Shown here: in pieces, positions 19,276-28,301 of the stretch
Layout: each line of letters opens with the position of its first letter
Numbering within the stretch: the stretch's first letter is position 1
DNA from: Candidatus Peribacteria bacterium
GTDB taxonomy: Bacteria > Patescibacteriota > Gracilibacteria > UBA1369 > 2-02-FULL-48-14
DNA: 64,000 nucleotides
Reading direction: 5' to 3'
Assembly: GCA_943357175.1 (NCBI GenBank)
Contig: CALRGE010000005.1
Coordinates: 1-64,000 of the forward strand
Translations under genes and position numbers: made by a program
The notes under the pieces: generated by a model
Database searches by the model: none
Told to the model about the DNA's origin: nothing
The model's input: only the letters and a program-made list of their open reading frames with translations

Positions 19276-19821
19276 TTACGACAGTTTTAAAATTTCGTAG
19301 TCAATAATTCCAGCTGGTACATTGATTGTAACAACATCTCCGGCTTTTCTACCCATAAGTGCCAAACCAAGTGGCGCCTCATTTGAAATTCGATTATTTG
19401 AAACATCAGATTCTGTTGAACCAACCAAAGTAAATTCGTGTTCCTCTGATTTTTTCTTAGTATTTCTTATGAAAACTTTTGTTCCAATCTCAACCATTTG
19501 TTTTGAATGAGTTTTCTCATCAATAACCTTTGCCTTTTTCACCTTTTCTTCAAGTTCCATAATACGACCTTCAACGAAAGCCTGTTCATTTTTTGCCTCT
19601 TCATACTCTGAATTCTCAGAAAGATCACCGTAAGAAATAGCCTCTTTCAATCTTTTTGCAATTTCTCTTCTTCGAGTTGATTTCAAAAATTCAAGCTCGT
19701 CTTCAAGAAGTTTCAAACCTTCTTTAGTCATAACTACGCTTTCTTCCTCAAAAGGAAGTACTTTTTTAGATTTTTTGGATTTTTTCTCATCCATGTCCTG
19801 ATCGTCGTGTTGTTTAGACAT
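19276..19821 (-). CDS. greA: Transcription elongation factor GreA
   Basis: Rescues backtracked RNA polymerase by stimulating transcript cleavage. After a charged N-terminal extension of about 27 residues, the normal GreA coiled coil begins at 'VVMTKEGLKLLEDELEFLK'. The tip motif 'AISYGDLSENSEYEEAK' carries the acidic residues that reach the polymerase active site, and the C-terminal FKBP-like domain contains 'EAPLGLALMGRKAGD'. The family is usually about 158 aa, so the 181-aa length comes from the extension. It is last in a minus-strand unit with rpoD (9-nt gap) and dnaG. Confidence 0.96.
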   Translation of the reverse strand: MSKQHDDQDMDEKKSKKSKKVLPFEEESVVMTKEGLKLLEDELEFLKSTRRREIAKRLKEAISYGDLSENSEYEEAKNEQAFVEGRIMELEEKVKKAKVIDEKTHSKQMVEIGTKVFIRNTKKKSEEHEFTLVGSTESDVSNNRISNEAPLGLALMGRKAGDVVTINVPAGIIDYEILKLS

Positions 19822-19830
19822 ATTTTAATA

Positions 19831-21183
19831 TTAGTAATAAGAACGAATTTTAACGCTGGTTGGGTGTTCTCGCAATTTATGCAGAACTTTTGCCTCAATC
19901 TGACGAATTCTTTCTCGAGTTACTCCAAATTCAGTTCCAACTTCTTCCAATGTATGTCCAATTCCATCTTTAAGTCCAAATCGCATCTCAATAATTTTTC
20001 TCTCTCTTGGAGATAAATATTGCAACATCTCATGAATATTCTCCTTAATTAATTGTCTGTTTGTTTGCTCATCAGGAGAAAGTGAATCATCATCTTTAAT
20101 GAAATCTCCTAACTTACTGTCTTCTTCCGCACCAACCGGCGCCTCAAGCGAAACAATGTCTTGAGAAATCTTCATTATGTGACGAACCTTCTTTATATCC
20201 ATATCCATTTCAGCCGCCAACTCTTCAATCAATGGCTCACGCCCAAGCTCCTGCACCAAACGTCGTTGAGTGTGAGTTAGCTTGTTGATTGTTTCAACCA
20301 TGTGAACCGGAATACGAATCGTTCGTGCCTGATCAGCGATTGCTCGAGTGATAGCCTGACGAATCCACCAAGTTGCATAAGTTGAGAACTTGAAACCTCG
20401 ATCTGGATCAAATTTTTCTACAGCACGGAAAAGACCAATGTTTCCCTCCTGAATAAGATCAAGGAAAGAAAGACCACGACCAATATATTTTTTAGCGATC
20501 GACACAACTAAACGCAAGTTTGCTTCAGCCAATTTTGCCTTAGCAGATTGATCACCTTTAGCAATTTTTCTAGCTAAATCAGCCTCTTCTTTTGCAGTTA
20601 ACAGATCAACTTTACCAATTTCACACAAATACATTCGAATTGAATCATTCGCAATTTCAGAAAGATCAACAGTTTTCTTTGCCTTAGATTTTCTTTTATC
20701 CTCTTTATCTTTTGCATCCTTAGCATCTTTAAGCGCAGCGGCTTCTTCAGCTGCAGCATCAATCTCTGGATCAACATCCTCTAAAAGATCATCCCCATCA
20801 ACAGCCTCAATAGCAGCCAAAGCAGCTAAATCTTCATCTGAAACATCTTCATCATCAAGATTGCTGGCCTCTTCTTTCAAATCTTCAACTTCAAGATCAG
20901 CATCAACATCAGGCTCCTGACCCATACTCATTTCCTCTTCTTTCTTACCCCAAATCATTTGATCTTTAACATCAATCAATTTAATTCCAAGCTCCATCAA
21001 AAGTGTATAAACCTCATCTGCAAAAGTCACGTTTTCCTCAAGATTAGGAAGAGCGTGCATTAATTCTTGCTGTGTCACGAAACCACGATGACGCCCCTTA
21101 TCAATAAGATCACGTATCTCTTGTGGGTATTTTGCCAAGTTTTCCTCAGAGAAATGCGCTATAAACTTTCTAGTTCTGGCCAT
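19831..21183 (-). CDS. rpoD: Primary RNA polymerase sigma factor (sigma-70)
   Basis: 450 aa. An N-terminal region 1.1-like domain and an acidic linker (about 90-165) are followed by regions 2 to 4: '[18 protein letters not shown]', '[22 protein letters not shown]', '[13 protein letters not shown]' (the -10 recognition helix), and a region 4 helix-turn-helix '[20 protein letters not shown]' for the -35 box. The start overlaps dnaG by 14 nt, giving the classic dnaG-rpoD macromolecular-synthesis pairing. Confidence 0.97.
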   Translation of the reverse strand: MARTRKFIAHFSEENLAKYPQEIRDLIDKGRHRGFVTQQELMHALPNLEENVTFADEVYTLLMELGIKLIDVKDQMIWGKKEEEMSMGQEPDVDADLEVEDLKEEASNLDDEDVSDEDLAALAAIEAVDGDDLLEDVDPEIDAAAEEAAALKDAKDAKDKEDKRKSKAKKTVDLSEIANDSIRMYLCEIGKVDLLTAKEEADLARKIAKGDQSAKAKLAEANLRLVVSIAKKYIGRGLSFLDLIQEGNIGLFRAVEKFDPDRGFKFSTYATWWIRQAITRAIADQARTIRIPVHMVETINKLTHTQRRLVQELGREPLIEELAAEMDMDIKKVRHIMKISQDIVSLEAPVGAEEDSKLGDFIKDDDSLSPDEQTNRQLIKENIHEMLQYLSPRERKIIEMRFGLKDGIGHTLEEVGTEFGVTRERIRQIEAKVLHKLREHPTSVKIRSYY

Positions 21184-22942
21184 TAGTCTTTAGATTAGAG
21201 GAATATTCGAGATAGAGCAGCGCGATCAATTTTTCCATTTCTTCCTTGACCAGTTCCGGGTTCTGATTCTTAAATTCCGCCTCAAACACCAATTTCTTGA
21301 GAGTCAATGAGTCTTCTCTACTCTGATAGAAGCCCTCATCAATCGCAGCGTGGAGATTATAGTAATCTCTTAGCTGTTTGTAAACATGACTTGCATTAAT
21401 CTCAAAATCTTCGCGTAATAAGAAATTTTCAAAGTCTTCAAAAAAGTCCGCGAGTTTTTCCACATTAAACTGCCTCACCAAACCTAACTTCTCTACAATT
21501 AAAGCAAAATCTTCAGCTTGCTTCATCTTCTCCCAAACCTCGAAACACTGCTTAGGAAAAGTCAAAATCAAACCTAAAAACTCTTCAAAATATCTTTCAA
21601 GTTTATCTTTTTTAACAGCAATTTTTTCTTTCACCACACGCTGACTTCGCTGTTTAGAAGAAAAATTCTGTTTTATCAAATCATAAAGTAACTCGATTGG
21701 AGTACCAACCAGCTTCGACAATTCCTTCAAATAATGATCTTTCTCAACAGGATGCGCCATTCCCTCAAGCAAATCCAAAATTTTATTCGTAAACTCTTTC
21801 TTTCCTCCTGAACTTGCCAAATCATAAAGTGCCTCATATTTCTCAAAGAAAAAATCCATATAAGGTTTTTTAGCGGCCACCGCAGCCGTCCATAATTCAG
21901 GATTTTCTTTCACCGCATCAGCCGCATCTTTCCCACTTGGGATTGTGACTACAAAAATATCAAAACCCATAGGCTGTGCTATCAAAACACTCCTTAAAAG
22001 CGCCTCCTGACCGGCATTATCTGCATCAAAAGCAAAAGCTAATTTTTTAGTATAACGTTTTACCAATTTCAATTGTTCTTCAGTTAAAGCGGTTCCACAA
22101 GTCGCAACCACATTTTTCTCTCCTGCCTGCCAAGAAGCAATTGTATCGAAATAGCCCTCCACAAACACAACAAAATCGAGTTCTTTTATATACTTCTTAG
22201 CTCGTGAAAAATTATACAAAACCGAACCCTTGTTATAAAGAACATAATCTGAAGAATTTAAATATTTTGGATCGTCGCCTTTTTTCAAAGAACGCCCACC
22301 AAATCCAATTGACTCTCCCCTATCATTCAAAATTGGAAACATTAGACGCAACCGAAATCTATCCAGCACATTCTGAGCTGTAGCATCTTTCGCCACAACC
22401 AAACTTGTTGTTAAAATTCGTTCTTTGAGCGAGCCTTTTTCCAATAAATGTCTGTAGAGCAAATCATAAGAATCAGGAGAAAAACCGACATCAAATTCGT
22501 TTATAGTCTCTTCAGTCAAACCTCGCCTTTTCAAATAGTCCAAAACCTTCGCACCGGCTTCCCCGTTCCACAAATTCTGAACAAAAAAATGCGTAGCAGC
22601 CAAATTTATATCTTTCATTTCTTCCTTTTCATCTTTAGAAACCTTCGGTCCACCCTCAAATTTCGGCAACTCCACATTCGCCCTATCCGCCAACAAATCA
22701 AGTGCTCCCTTAAAATCTAGTCCTTCAATTTCCTGAACGAACTGGAAAAGATCTCCACCCTTATTACAACCAAAACAATATGCAATTTGCCTTTCAGGAT
22801 TCACATGAAAACTCGGCGTTTTTTCAGAATGGAAAGGACAACATGCCTTAAAATATTTCCCGGCTTTTTTGAGCGGCACATAAGAAGCCACAACATCTTC
22901 AATCGATAGTTTCGACTTGATTTCCGCAACAGCATCAAACAT
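21170..22942 (-). CDS. dnaG: DNA primase
   Basis: Makes RNA primers for replication. The CHC2 zinc finger has C35, H38, C56 and C59. The catalytic TOPRIM domain is visible in '[15 protein letters not shown]' and '[12 protein letters not shown]'. A poorly conserved C-terminal helicase-binding region follows (590 aa in total). The ATG is preceded by GAGG 5 nt upstream, a real Shine-Dalgarno, which is rare in this window; the site lies inside a small hairpin. Confidence 0.96.
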   Translation of the reverse strand: MFDAVAEIKSKLSIEDVVASYVPLKKAGKYFKACCPFHSEKTPSFHVNPERQIAYCFGCNKGGDLFQFVQEIEGLDFKGALDLLADRANVELPKFEGGPKVSKDEKEEMKDINLAATHFFVQNLWNGEAGAKVLDYLKRRGLTEETINEFDVGFSPDSYDLLYRHLLEKGSLKERILTTSLVVAKDATAQNVLDRFRLRLMFPILNDRGESIGFGGRSLKKGDDPKYLNSSDYVLYNKGSVLYNFSRAKKYIKELDFVVFVEGYFDTIASWQAGEKNVVATCGTALTEEQLKLVKRYTKKLAFAFDADNAGQEALLRSVLIAQPMGFDIFVVTIPSGKDAADAVKENPELWTAAVAAKKPYMDFFFEKYEALYDLASSGGKKEFTNKILDLLEGMAHPVEKDHYLKELSKLVGTPIELLYDLIKQNFSSKQRSQRVVKEKIAVKKDKLERYFEEFLGLILTFPKQCFEVWEKMKQAEDFALIVEKLGLVRQFNVEKLADFFEDFENFLLREDFEINASHVYKQLRDYYNLHAAIDEGFYQSREDSLTLKKLVFEAEFKNQNPELVKEEMEKLIALLYLEYSSNLKTNGQN

Positions 22943-22947
22943 AAGAA

Positions 22948-22959
22948 CCTCGTTAGAGG
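22948..22959 (-). promoter_or_regulatory. Hairpin covering the dnaG ribosome-binding site
   Basis: Minus-strand CCTC-TAAC-GAGG, whose 3' arm is the GAGG Shine-Dalgarno 5 nt before the ATG. An extended -10 (TG-C-TAATAT) lies about 20 nt further upstream. The 4-bp stem is short, so any translational control is speculative. Confidence 0.4.
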
Positions 22960-23109
22960 CTTTTATATTAGCACAAGGGTCAATAATAAAAACAGGGATA
23001 CGAATTTCTTCATTTAAAATGGGATAATAATGTATTTCTGGCTAAGTATAAAGGAATAGAGACAATTTACATAGACTGACTTCAGTTCTCAATGCCAAGC
23101 AATTTAGCC

Positions 23110-23136
23110 TTGCCTTAGGGGGGTATATGTTATAAT
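23110..23136 (+). promoter_or_regulatory. Promoter of the 183-aa secreted protein
   Basis: TTGCCT (23110-23115), a short 15-nt spacer and an extended -10 (TG-T-TATAAT, ending 23136). The ATG is at 23171. The extended -10 probably compensates for the non-ideal spacer. Confidence 0.65.
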
Positions 23137-23170
23137 AGAGGGAATGATTTAATTCTTTAACAAAAATAAA

Positions 23171-23722
23171 ATGAAAAAATCATCAATTACAAAATTCGCC
23201 GCAATAGGTATTCTGGTCGCAGTCATTGTAGGCGCTGCAGTCATTTCAAATAAAGAAAATTTGCAGGGAAATCTATCAAAGGTAGCAAGTGTTGAACTTA
23301 AAGCATTGAGTTCAACAGATTGTACTGGAACTCTTATATACGACAAAACGAACGGGAGCACTGGTACTATGAATTTTAACCAACTCTCAAGCTTATTCAC
23401 AAGAGACAGCAGCTCTGCAACTGATTGTAAATATGAAATTGCTCTATATGATGGCAGTAAAATGAAAAACTTTTCAGACTACACTCTTCCATCAAACGGT
23501 TACTCAAACAGTGCAACCATTTACAGTGTAAGATCAAATGGTTCAACTGATCCAGACTTAATGGAATTTAAAATATTAGATGGTGGAAGCTATCCACTTG
23601 TAATATCTATAGATCCAATTTTGAAATCAGCAATAGCTAGTGGATGCATTGATACTGGTACAACAATAGGTTGTCTAACAACAGGAGCAATTAGTAATAT
23701 AGAGTTAGTTGTAAGTTATTAA
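23171..23722 (+). CDS. Small exported protein with L-Q-G motif (183 aa)
   Basis: Has an N-terminal Lys-rich tract and a hydrophobic segment (about 9-25), then L31-Q32-G33, the same post-membrane motif as in the giant SLH proteins. The mature part (about 150 aa) is Ser/Thr-rich with four Cys and looks beta-rich. It has no SLH or Asp repeats. It has its own promoter and terminator, so it is a single-gene unit. Candidates are a pilin-like subunit or a small surface protein; I recognise no family and propose no function. Confidence 0.8.
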   Translation: MKKSSITKFAAIGILVAVIVGAAVISNKENLQGNLSKVASVELKALSSTDCTGTLIYDKTNGSTGTMNFNQLSSLFTRDSSSATDCKYEIALYDGSKMKNFSDYTLPSNGYSNSATIYSVRSNGSTDPDLMEFKILDGGSYPLVISIDPILKSAIASGCIDTGTTIGCLTTGAISNIELVVSY

Positions 23723-23735
23723 TCAAGAAGTAGTG

Positions 23736-23768
23736 AAAAGTCCTGGGCAAAATGCTCGGGACTTTTTT
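23736..23768 (+). terminator. Intrinsic terminator after the 183-aa gene
   Basis: A stem of about 13 bp, AAAAGTCCTGGGC with GCTCGGGACTTTT (two G-T pairs), with a 5-nt loop, followed by a T tract to 23768. It slightly overlaps the end of the convergent vapC-like gene. Confidence 0.85.
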
Positions 23769-24156
23769 AAATACTTATTATTTTCAAGCCAAGCACTTTC
23801 TTGAAATCTTTTATATTTCTGGTCAATAAAGGCGCATTCATACTCATTGCAGTGGCAGCAATTAAAGCATCAGGCAATTTAATTTTACTTTCTCTACGAA
23901 AACGCGCAGTAATGTCTGCAATATTTGGATCAAGATTTACCTGATGAAAATTGCTTTTAAAAAACTTTTTTAAAAAATGAACTTCATCATCAGATAATTT
24001 TGAAAAAGACATTGCCTCAATTTCAACAATGACTGAAACATATAACAAACCACACAGGGAACTATATCGATTCAATAGATCCACGATAAACATATCTCGA
24101 TTTAAGAAACCCACAACAACATTAGTATCAACGAAGATTACTTTATCTCCACTCAT
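23767..24156 (-). CDS. vapC: PIN-domain toxin (VapC family)
   Basis: 129-aa PIN-domain ribonuclease. Acidic metal-binding residues are visible in 'FVDTNVVVGFL' (D10), in 'IVEIEA' (Glu, about 45) and in 'LPDALIAATA' (Asp, about 97), with a last polar site near 'TRNIKDF'. VapC toxins cleave specific RNAs, often tRNA. The start overlaps the end of a 58-aa upstream ORF by 14 nt, the usual coupling of antitoxin and toxin. Confidence 0.88.
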   Translation of the reverse strand: MSGDKVIFVDTNVVVGFLNRDMFIVDLLNRYSSLCGLLYVSVIVEIEAMSFSKLSDDEVHFLKKFFKSNFHQVNLDPNIADITARFRRESKIKLPDALIAATAMSMNAPLLTRNIKDFKKVLGLKIISI

Positions 24157-24319
24157 TTCTAATTTGCTTTATGTGAGCATAAAATTGCTTAGCTCGTTTA
24201 TTATCAATCATACCTTGAGCCGCATACCAACTAGGATGCATTTTTTTTTCTTTTAGAGGTTTAACTAAATCAAGTTTAAGAACTGACTCTAAAGATCTAA
24301 TTTTTTCTACAGTTTTCAT
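24143..24319 (-). CDS. Putative VapB-like antitoxin (58 aa)
   Basis: An ATG at 24319 opens a 58-codon frame beginning MKTVEKIRSLESVLKL and ending with TAA inside the vapC start region (14-nt overlap). It is rich in Lys and Arg with amphipathic helical potential and contains a 'HPSWYAAQG' segment. Neither an AbrB-like nor an RHH fold is evident, so the antitoxin role rests on position, size, overlap and the toxin next door. A strong promoter lies directly in front and implies a leaderless mRNA. It is too short for most ORF callers. Confidence 0.72.
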   Translation of the reverse strand: MKTVEKIRSLESVLKLDLVKPLKEKKMHPSWYAAQGMIDNKRAKQFYAHIKQIRNEWR

Positions 24320-24325
24320 AATCAG

Positions 24326-24354
24326 ATCCTAGCAAAAAAAATTGGTCATGACAA
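24326..24354 (-). promoter_or_regulatory. Promoter of the toxin-antitoxin pair (leaderless)
   Basis: On the minus strand: TTGTCA (24349-24354), 17-nt spacer, TAGGAT (24326-24331), then 6 nt to the antitoxin ATG. Transcription would begin at or next to the start codon. Confidence 0.68.
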
Positions 24355-24357
24355 ATT

Positions 24358-25362
24358 CTACTTCCTATACAACAAAGCCCAAGCCAAGCCGGCCATAAAT
24401 ACTAAAATTGCAACAAGTGCAATTAACTTTCCTTCTGTGTGCAGGCCTAATGCTAATAAACCAAAGATTAAAGAACTCATTGCAAAGAAAATTACAACTT
24501 TTTGTTGACTGAATCCAGCCTTCAACAATCGATGATGGAAGTGCATCAAATCACCCTTAAATGGTGATTGACCTTTACGAATTCGACGTAAAATAACCCA
24601 AGCAAAATCTAGCATAGGGAAACCCAAAACAAGAATTGTTGTTGCAATTTTTCCTCCTGAAATCAGCGCGGTTACGGCAAGCAGAAAGCCAAGAAACATC
24701 GAACCAGTATCGCCCATTATCATTCGCGGTTTTGGAAAATCAAAAACTAAAAACCCAAGCGAAAGTGCCATAATTATGATTGATAGCGTAATTGCTAAAG
24801 TTTGATCTAAATAATGAAAACCAGGCCGAATACTCAATAAAAATAGAATCAAAGAAGAAACAAAAGCGATTGAACTTGCCATGCCCGGCACACCATCAAC
24901 CCAGTTAAAAGCATTCACCATAACCATTAACCACAAAACTGTAACCAGTGCAGAAAAAACTGCAAGCGACCCAAACATCACAGTATCCAGCGGAAAAGTT
25001 CCCCCAAAAGGATTCGTAATTGAAGTTACTCCAACCCCGCCATAAACCAAAATCGAACCTGAAATAAACTGTACAAACAATCGTAAAGCAGGCGGAAGAC
25101 CAATTCTATCATCAACAAAACTTACTAGAACCAAAAGTGAAGCGCCAAAAAAAACGGAAAGCGTAATTGGATTCGCCGGGATAAAAGTCAAAAAACTTAC
25201 AAGAAAAGCTAAATAAATTGCAAGACCACCAGGGTAAGGAATCGGCGCCCGTTTCAAACCATATTTTTTCGGTCTATCCATAAGACCAATCCGTGGATAA
25301 ACGCGCAAAGCAAGCCAAGCAAAAACAAATAGAAAACCGAGAGTTGTAATAAAAATTGTCAT
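24358..25362 (-). CDS. WecA/MraY-family phospho-sugar-1-P transferase
   Basis: 334 aa with about ten membrane segments. It transfers a sugar-1-phosphate (commonly GlcNAc-1-P) from UDP-sugar to undecaprenyl phosphate, starting a wall or surface polysaccharide. Motifs: 'VSFVDDRIGLPP' (the DD pair), 'NAFNWVDGVPGMA', 'MGDTGSMFLGFLL', and 'MHFHHRLLKAG', the His motif of the WecA/TagO branch. In the second motif the usual Asp after 'DGx' (DGxDG) is Pro. TagO-like primers make the secondary wall polymers that SLH domains bind, a link that is inference here. It is followed upstream by truB (12-nt gap). Confidence 0.9.
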   Translation of the reverse strand: MTIFITTLGFLFVFAWLALRVYPRIGLMDRPKKYGLKRAPIPYPGGLAIYLAFLVSFLTFIPANPITLSVFFGASLLVLVSFVDDRIGLPPALRLFVQFISGSILVYGGVGVTSITNPFGGTFPLDTVMFGSLAVFSALVTVLWLMVMVNAFNWVDGVPGMASSIAFVSSLILFLLSIRPGFHYLDQTLAITLSIIIMALSLGFLVFDFPKPRMIMGDTGSMFLGFLLAVTALISGGKIATTILVLGFPMLDFAWVILRRIRKGQSPFKGDLMHFHHRLLKAGFSQQKVVIFFAMSSLIFGLLALGLHTEGKLIALVAILVFMAGLAWALLYRK

Positions 25363-25374
25363 GCGCTTCTTATA

Positions 25375-26016
25375 TTATACGCCAGCGCTAAAATCTTCAA
25401 TTTTTTTCGCTTCTTCAATCTTAAAATCTCCAACTCGAGTTCTGCGAAGTGCGGTCAAAACCGCTCCACAGCCTAATTTTTGACCGATGTCGTGAACCAA
25501 AGAACGAATATAAGTTCCACTTGAAACCTCAACTTTAAATTTCACAATCGGCATATCTATAGAAATATCCCAACCCCGCATTTTCACCATAACCGGCTTC
25601 AATACTACCGGAAGCCCCGCGCGCGCTAATTCATAAGCCTTTTTTCCATTGATTTTTTTTGCTGAAAAAGCCGGTGGCATTTGAGATGTTTCACCCCAAA
25701 AAGTCGCCATCACTTCCAAAATTTTTGCCTCGCTTATATCTCCAATCGGCAAACTCTCCACCTTCCCTTCCGTATCATAAGTATCAGAAACTTTTCCAAG
25801 CTCCATCGTCGCCTCATATTCCTTATCAAGTTTCATAAACTGAGAAATTTGCTTTGTTGCATCCCGCCCGACAGCCAAAACTAAAACGCCGGTTGCAAGC
25901 GGATCAAGAGTTCCGAGGTGGCCAATTTTTCTTTCCTTCAAAACTCCACGCATTTTTGCGACTACATCGTGACTGGTCCAGCCTGTTGGCTTGTCCATAA
26001 TTATAAATCCGCTCAT
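25375..26016 (-). CDS. truB: tRNA pseudouridine-55 synthase
   Basis: Makes pseudouridine 55 in the tRNA T-loop. The motif 'GHLGTLDPLATGVL' contains the catalytic D38, and 'SSGTYIRSLVHDIG' is the conserved later motif. At 213 aa it lacks the C-terminal PUA domain of longer TruB proteins, as in many small-genome bacteria. The start overlaps the murE stop by 4 nt, so it is translated with murE. Confidence 0.96.
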   Translation of the reverse strand: MSGFIIMDKPTGWTSHDVVAKMRGVLKERKIGHLGTLDPLATGVLVLAVGRDATKQISQFMKLDKEYEATMELGKVSDTYDTEGKVESLPIGDISEAKILEVMATFWGETSQMPPAFSAKKINGKKAYELARAGLPVVLKPVMVKMRGWDISIDMPIVKFKVEVSSGTYIRSLVHDIGQKLGCGAVLTALRRTRVGDFKIEEAKKIEDFSAGV

Positions 26017-27401
26017 GCAGTTGGGAGTTCCACGTCAATCACGCGAGATAAAATTTCGCGTGCCACTTTTCTGTCATCGAAAGGAATTTTTCCATGGCCG
26101 ACATACTTATATTCCTGCGCACCTTTTCCGCAAATCAAAACGCTATCACCTTCTTTTGCGATGCTCAAAGCCAGCCGAATTGCCTCCGCACGATCAAGTA
26201 CCTGCCAAAATCTATCGCCTTCTTTCCTGTTAATTCCTTTTCTCACCATTTCAGCAATCGAATTTGGATCTTCAGTATAAGTATCGTCATCAGTCAAAAC
26301 AATAAAGTCCGAATATTTATCTGCAATTTGACCCATTATTGGCCGCTTCAAAGCATCGCGATTTCCGGTACAACCAAAAACTGTAATCAAGCGACCCTTT
26401 GTAATTTCCTTAAACATACTAAGAACTTGCTCGAGAGAATCTGCGGTGTGCGCAAAATCCACCACAACTGAAAATGGCTGACCGGAATCAATAATTTCAA
26501 TTCTACCCGGAACCGGTTTCATATTCTCCAAGCCCTTCTTTATAGTTTCAAGATTTATATGAAAAGCCGTTGCAACAGTTGCCGCAGCAACCGCATTGTA
26601 AACATTCATTCTACCGGGAATTTTGAAATCTACTTCTACTTCGCCATTCGGGATTTTCAAAGTGAATTTCGTTCCATCAGGTCGAGGCTCTAAATTTCTT
26701 GCATTGTAAGCGCCATTTATCACTCCGAATTTAAATTGCTGATCTGCAGGAAAAGCAGCAAAATATTCTTGTTCAGGATCATCTGCATTGATGATAGAAA
26801 TTTTTGCAACTCCTGCTTTTCGCTGAGAACCGTTCAAATTTTTAAATATTTGCCCCTTCGTTTTTTTGTAATTTTCCATGTCACCGTGATAATCCAAATG
26901 CTCGTGGGACAAATTAGTAAACACACAAGTATCAAGATTAATTCCCCAAACCCTGGACTGCATTATCGCGTGACTCGTAACCTCCAAAACAACAATTTCA
27001 CAACCCGCATCCACCATTTTTTTGAACATTCTCTGTAATGGAAATGGACTCAAAGTCGACTGATTAGTTAAATTCGTGTCTTCTTCATCTCCAATTTTAA
27101 AATTTACGGTAGTCATCAAGCCGGCCTTCTTACCTGACTCGCTGAGAATTTTATGAATAATATTGCAAGTGGTCGATTTCCCTTTTGTTCCGGTCACCGC
27201 AATCACAGTCATTTTATTCGCCGGAAATCCGTACGCAATCGAAGCTGCCACCGCCAAAGACTTATGATAAAACAGTCGAAGAGGATGTTGGTGTGGCAGG
27301 AGATTATTGAGAAAGTCTTTCATCGACCTTACTATAAAGAACTCCACCGGTTTTGGGAATACTAAGCTTTTGTCCACAACGCTGATAGGAATATTCATCA
27401 C
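26013..27401 (-). CDS. murE: MurE-like UDP-MurNAc-tripeptide ligase
   Basis: Mur ligase, 462 aa: P-loop 'TGTKGKSTT' (residues 70-78), 'EVTSHAI', 'TNLSHEHLDYHGDMENY', 'VVDFAHTADSLEQVL' and 'FGCTGNRD'. It adds the third amino acid to UDP-MurNAc-L-Ala-D-Glu. The N-terminal UDP-binding domain is short (about 60 residues before the P-loop). The specificity motif, DNPR in meso-DAP enzymes, reads 'DDTY' here ('LTDDDTYTEDP'), so the residue added cannot be assigned. Other Mur ligases are less likely given the YxxTEDP context. It overlaps truB downstream and shares its first base with the stop of the HNH gene. Confidence 0.88.
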   Translation of the reverse strand: MMNIPISVVDKSLVFPKPVEFFIVRSMKDFLNNLLPHQHPLRLFYHKSLAVAASIAYGFPANKMTVIAVTGTKGKSTTCNIIHKILSESGKKAGLMTTVNFKIGDEEDTNLTNQSTLSPFPLQRMFKKMVDAGCEIVVLEVTSHAIMQSRVWGINLDTCVFTNLSHEHLDYHGDMENYKKTKGQIFKNLNGSQRKAGVAKISIINADDPEQEYFAAFPADQQFKFGVINGAYNARNLEPRPDGTKFTLKIPNGEVEVDFKIPGRMNVYNAVAAATVATAFHINLETIKKGLENMKPVPGRIEIIDSGQPFSVVVDFAHTADSLEQVLSMFKEITKGRLITVFGCTGNRDALKRPIMGQIADKYSDFIVLTDDDTYTEDPNSIAEMVRKGINRKEGDRFWQVLDRAEAIRLALSIAKEGDSVLICGKGAQEYKYVGHGKIPFDDRKVAREILSRVIDVELPTA

Positions 27402-28165
27402 TAAAAGAATCGCTTTTCCCTAACCCTCAGGTTAATCGAATGAGCAATTTCATGATGTTCTTTGCAGAGTGGCGCAAGATAGTTTGGGTCATGCTTCTGT
27501 GAAAGCGCGAAAGTTTGAGTGTGGTGGATAACTTCAGATGGTTTTTTACAGGTGGGGATGGAACATTTTGTACCAAATTCTTTCTTGTTTAATTTCTTCG
27601 TTTTTGCTGGAACCGGTCTACTTTTTGCCAATTCAACCGGCATAGCTTTCTCTTCTGCTATTTCTTCTTCACGTTTGTTAAGCGCGGCGCTGATTAACTC
27701 GTTGATGTCGATTCCTTTAAATTGAAGTTCAATTAATCGATTTTTGACTTCTTCATTTAAGGTTAAGGTCTGCACGTGCAAACCTGTAAACTTTTCATCT
27801 CTAACTAGGGTTTCTACTGCTCGGTTTGATAGGTTTGAAACTACATTTAATAACTCTGCTTCATTCTCTTTTGTCGCAATCGAAACTACTCTAGCTAACT
27901 TATTAATACTTACGTCTCCATTAACAAGTGCTTCGTGCAATCTTGGCATACTTTCGAATTTCTCCTCCAAGTTAAGCGCTAAACGAACCTGATCATTAGA
28001 TAATCCTCCGAACTTTGCGGCGAACTCGAAAATAGAGCTACAGTTTTTCTTCTCGTACAACTTTCTTTTGTGAATTTCAGGCAAAAGTCCAATAAATTTC
28101 TGTCGCCAAAGCAGCGCATTCCGGCCATACAAACACGCGGTTTCAAGTAGTTCTTTATCGTTCAT
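27401..28165 (-). CDS. HNH endonuclease-domain protein with DUF222-like N-terminus
   Basis: 254 aa. The helical N-terminal two-thirds ('LNLEEKFESMPRLHEALVNGDVSINKLARV') resembles the DUF222-type region of HNH proteins. The C-terminus has an HNH zinc-ribbon nuclease: CSIPTCKKPS, then 'VIHHTQTF' and 'LAPLCKEHHEIAH', giving Cys pairs and the catalytic His. Such genes are often mobile or multicopy. No inverted repeats or integrase flank it here, and its stop abuts murE. An extended -10 (TG-C-TATACT, reverse complement at 28190-28195) lies about 24 nt upstream. Confidence 0.85.
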   Translation of the reverse strand: MNDKELLETACLYGRNALLWRQKFIGLLPEIHKRKLYEKKNCSSIFEFAAKFGGLSNDQVRLALNLEEKFESMPRLHEALVNGDVSINKLARVVSIATKENEAELLNVVSNLSNRAVETLVRDEKFTGLHVQTLTLNEEVKNRLIELQFKGIDINELISAALNKREEEIAEEKAMPVELAKSRPVPAKTKKLNKKEFGTKCSIPTCKKPSEVIHHTQTFALSQKHDPNYLAPLCKEHHEIAHSINLRVREKRFF

Positions 28166-28301
28166 TTTGGGTGGGGTTAAATCGAGAAAAGTATAGCAAA
28201 AATTCGACCAGTTTGCAGGTTAAATCGTCCACATCAGCTGGACAAATTGAGAGGTGAGTGTGCACTGACATTTCGCGGCCTACATAGGCAAAAACACTTC
28301 C

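Noticed and set aside
27401-28165. HNH gene as a mobile element with ends
   Set aside because: No terminal inverted repeats, target-site duplications or integrase genes flank it, and its stop is coupled to murE.
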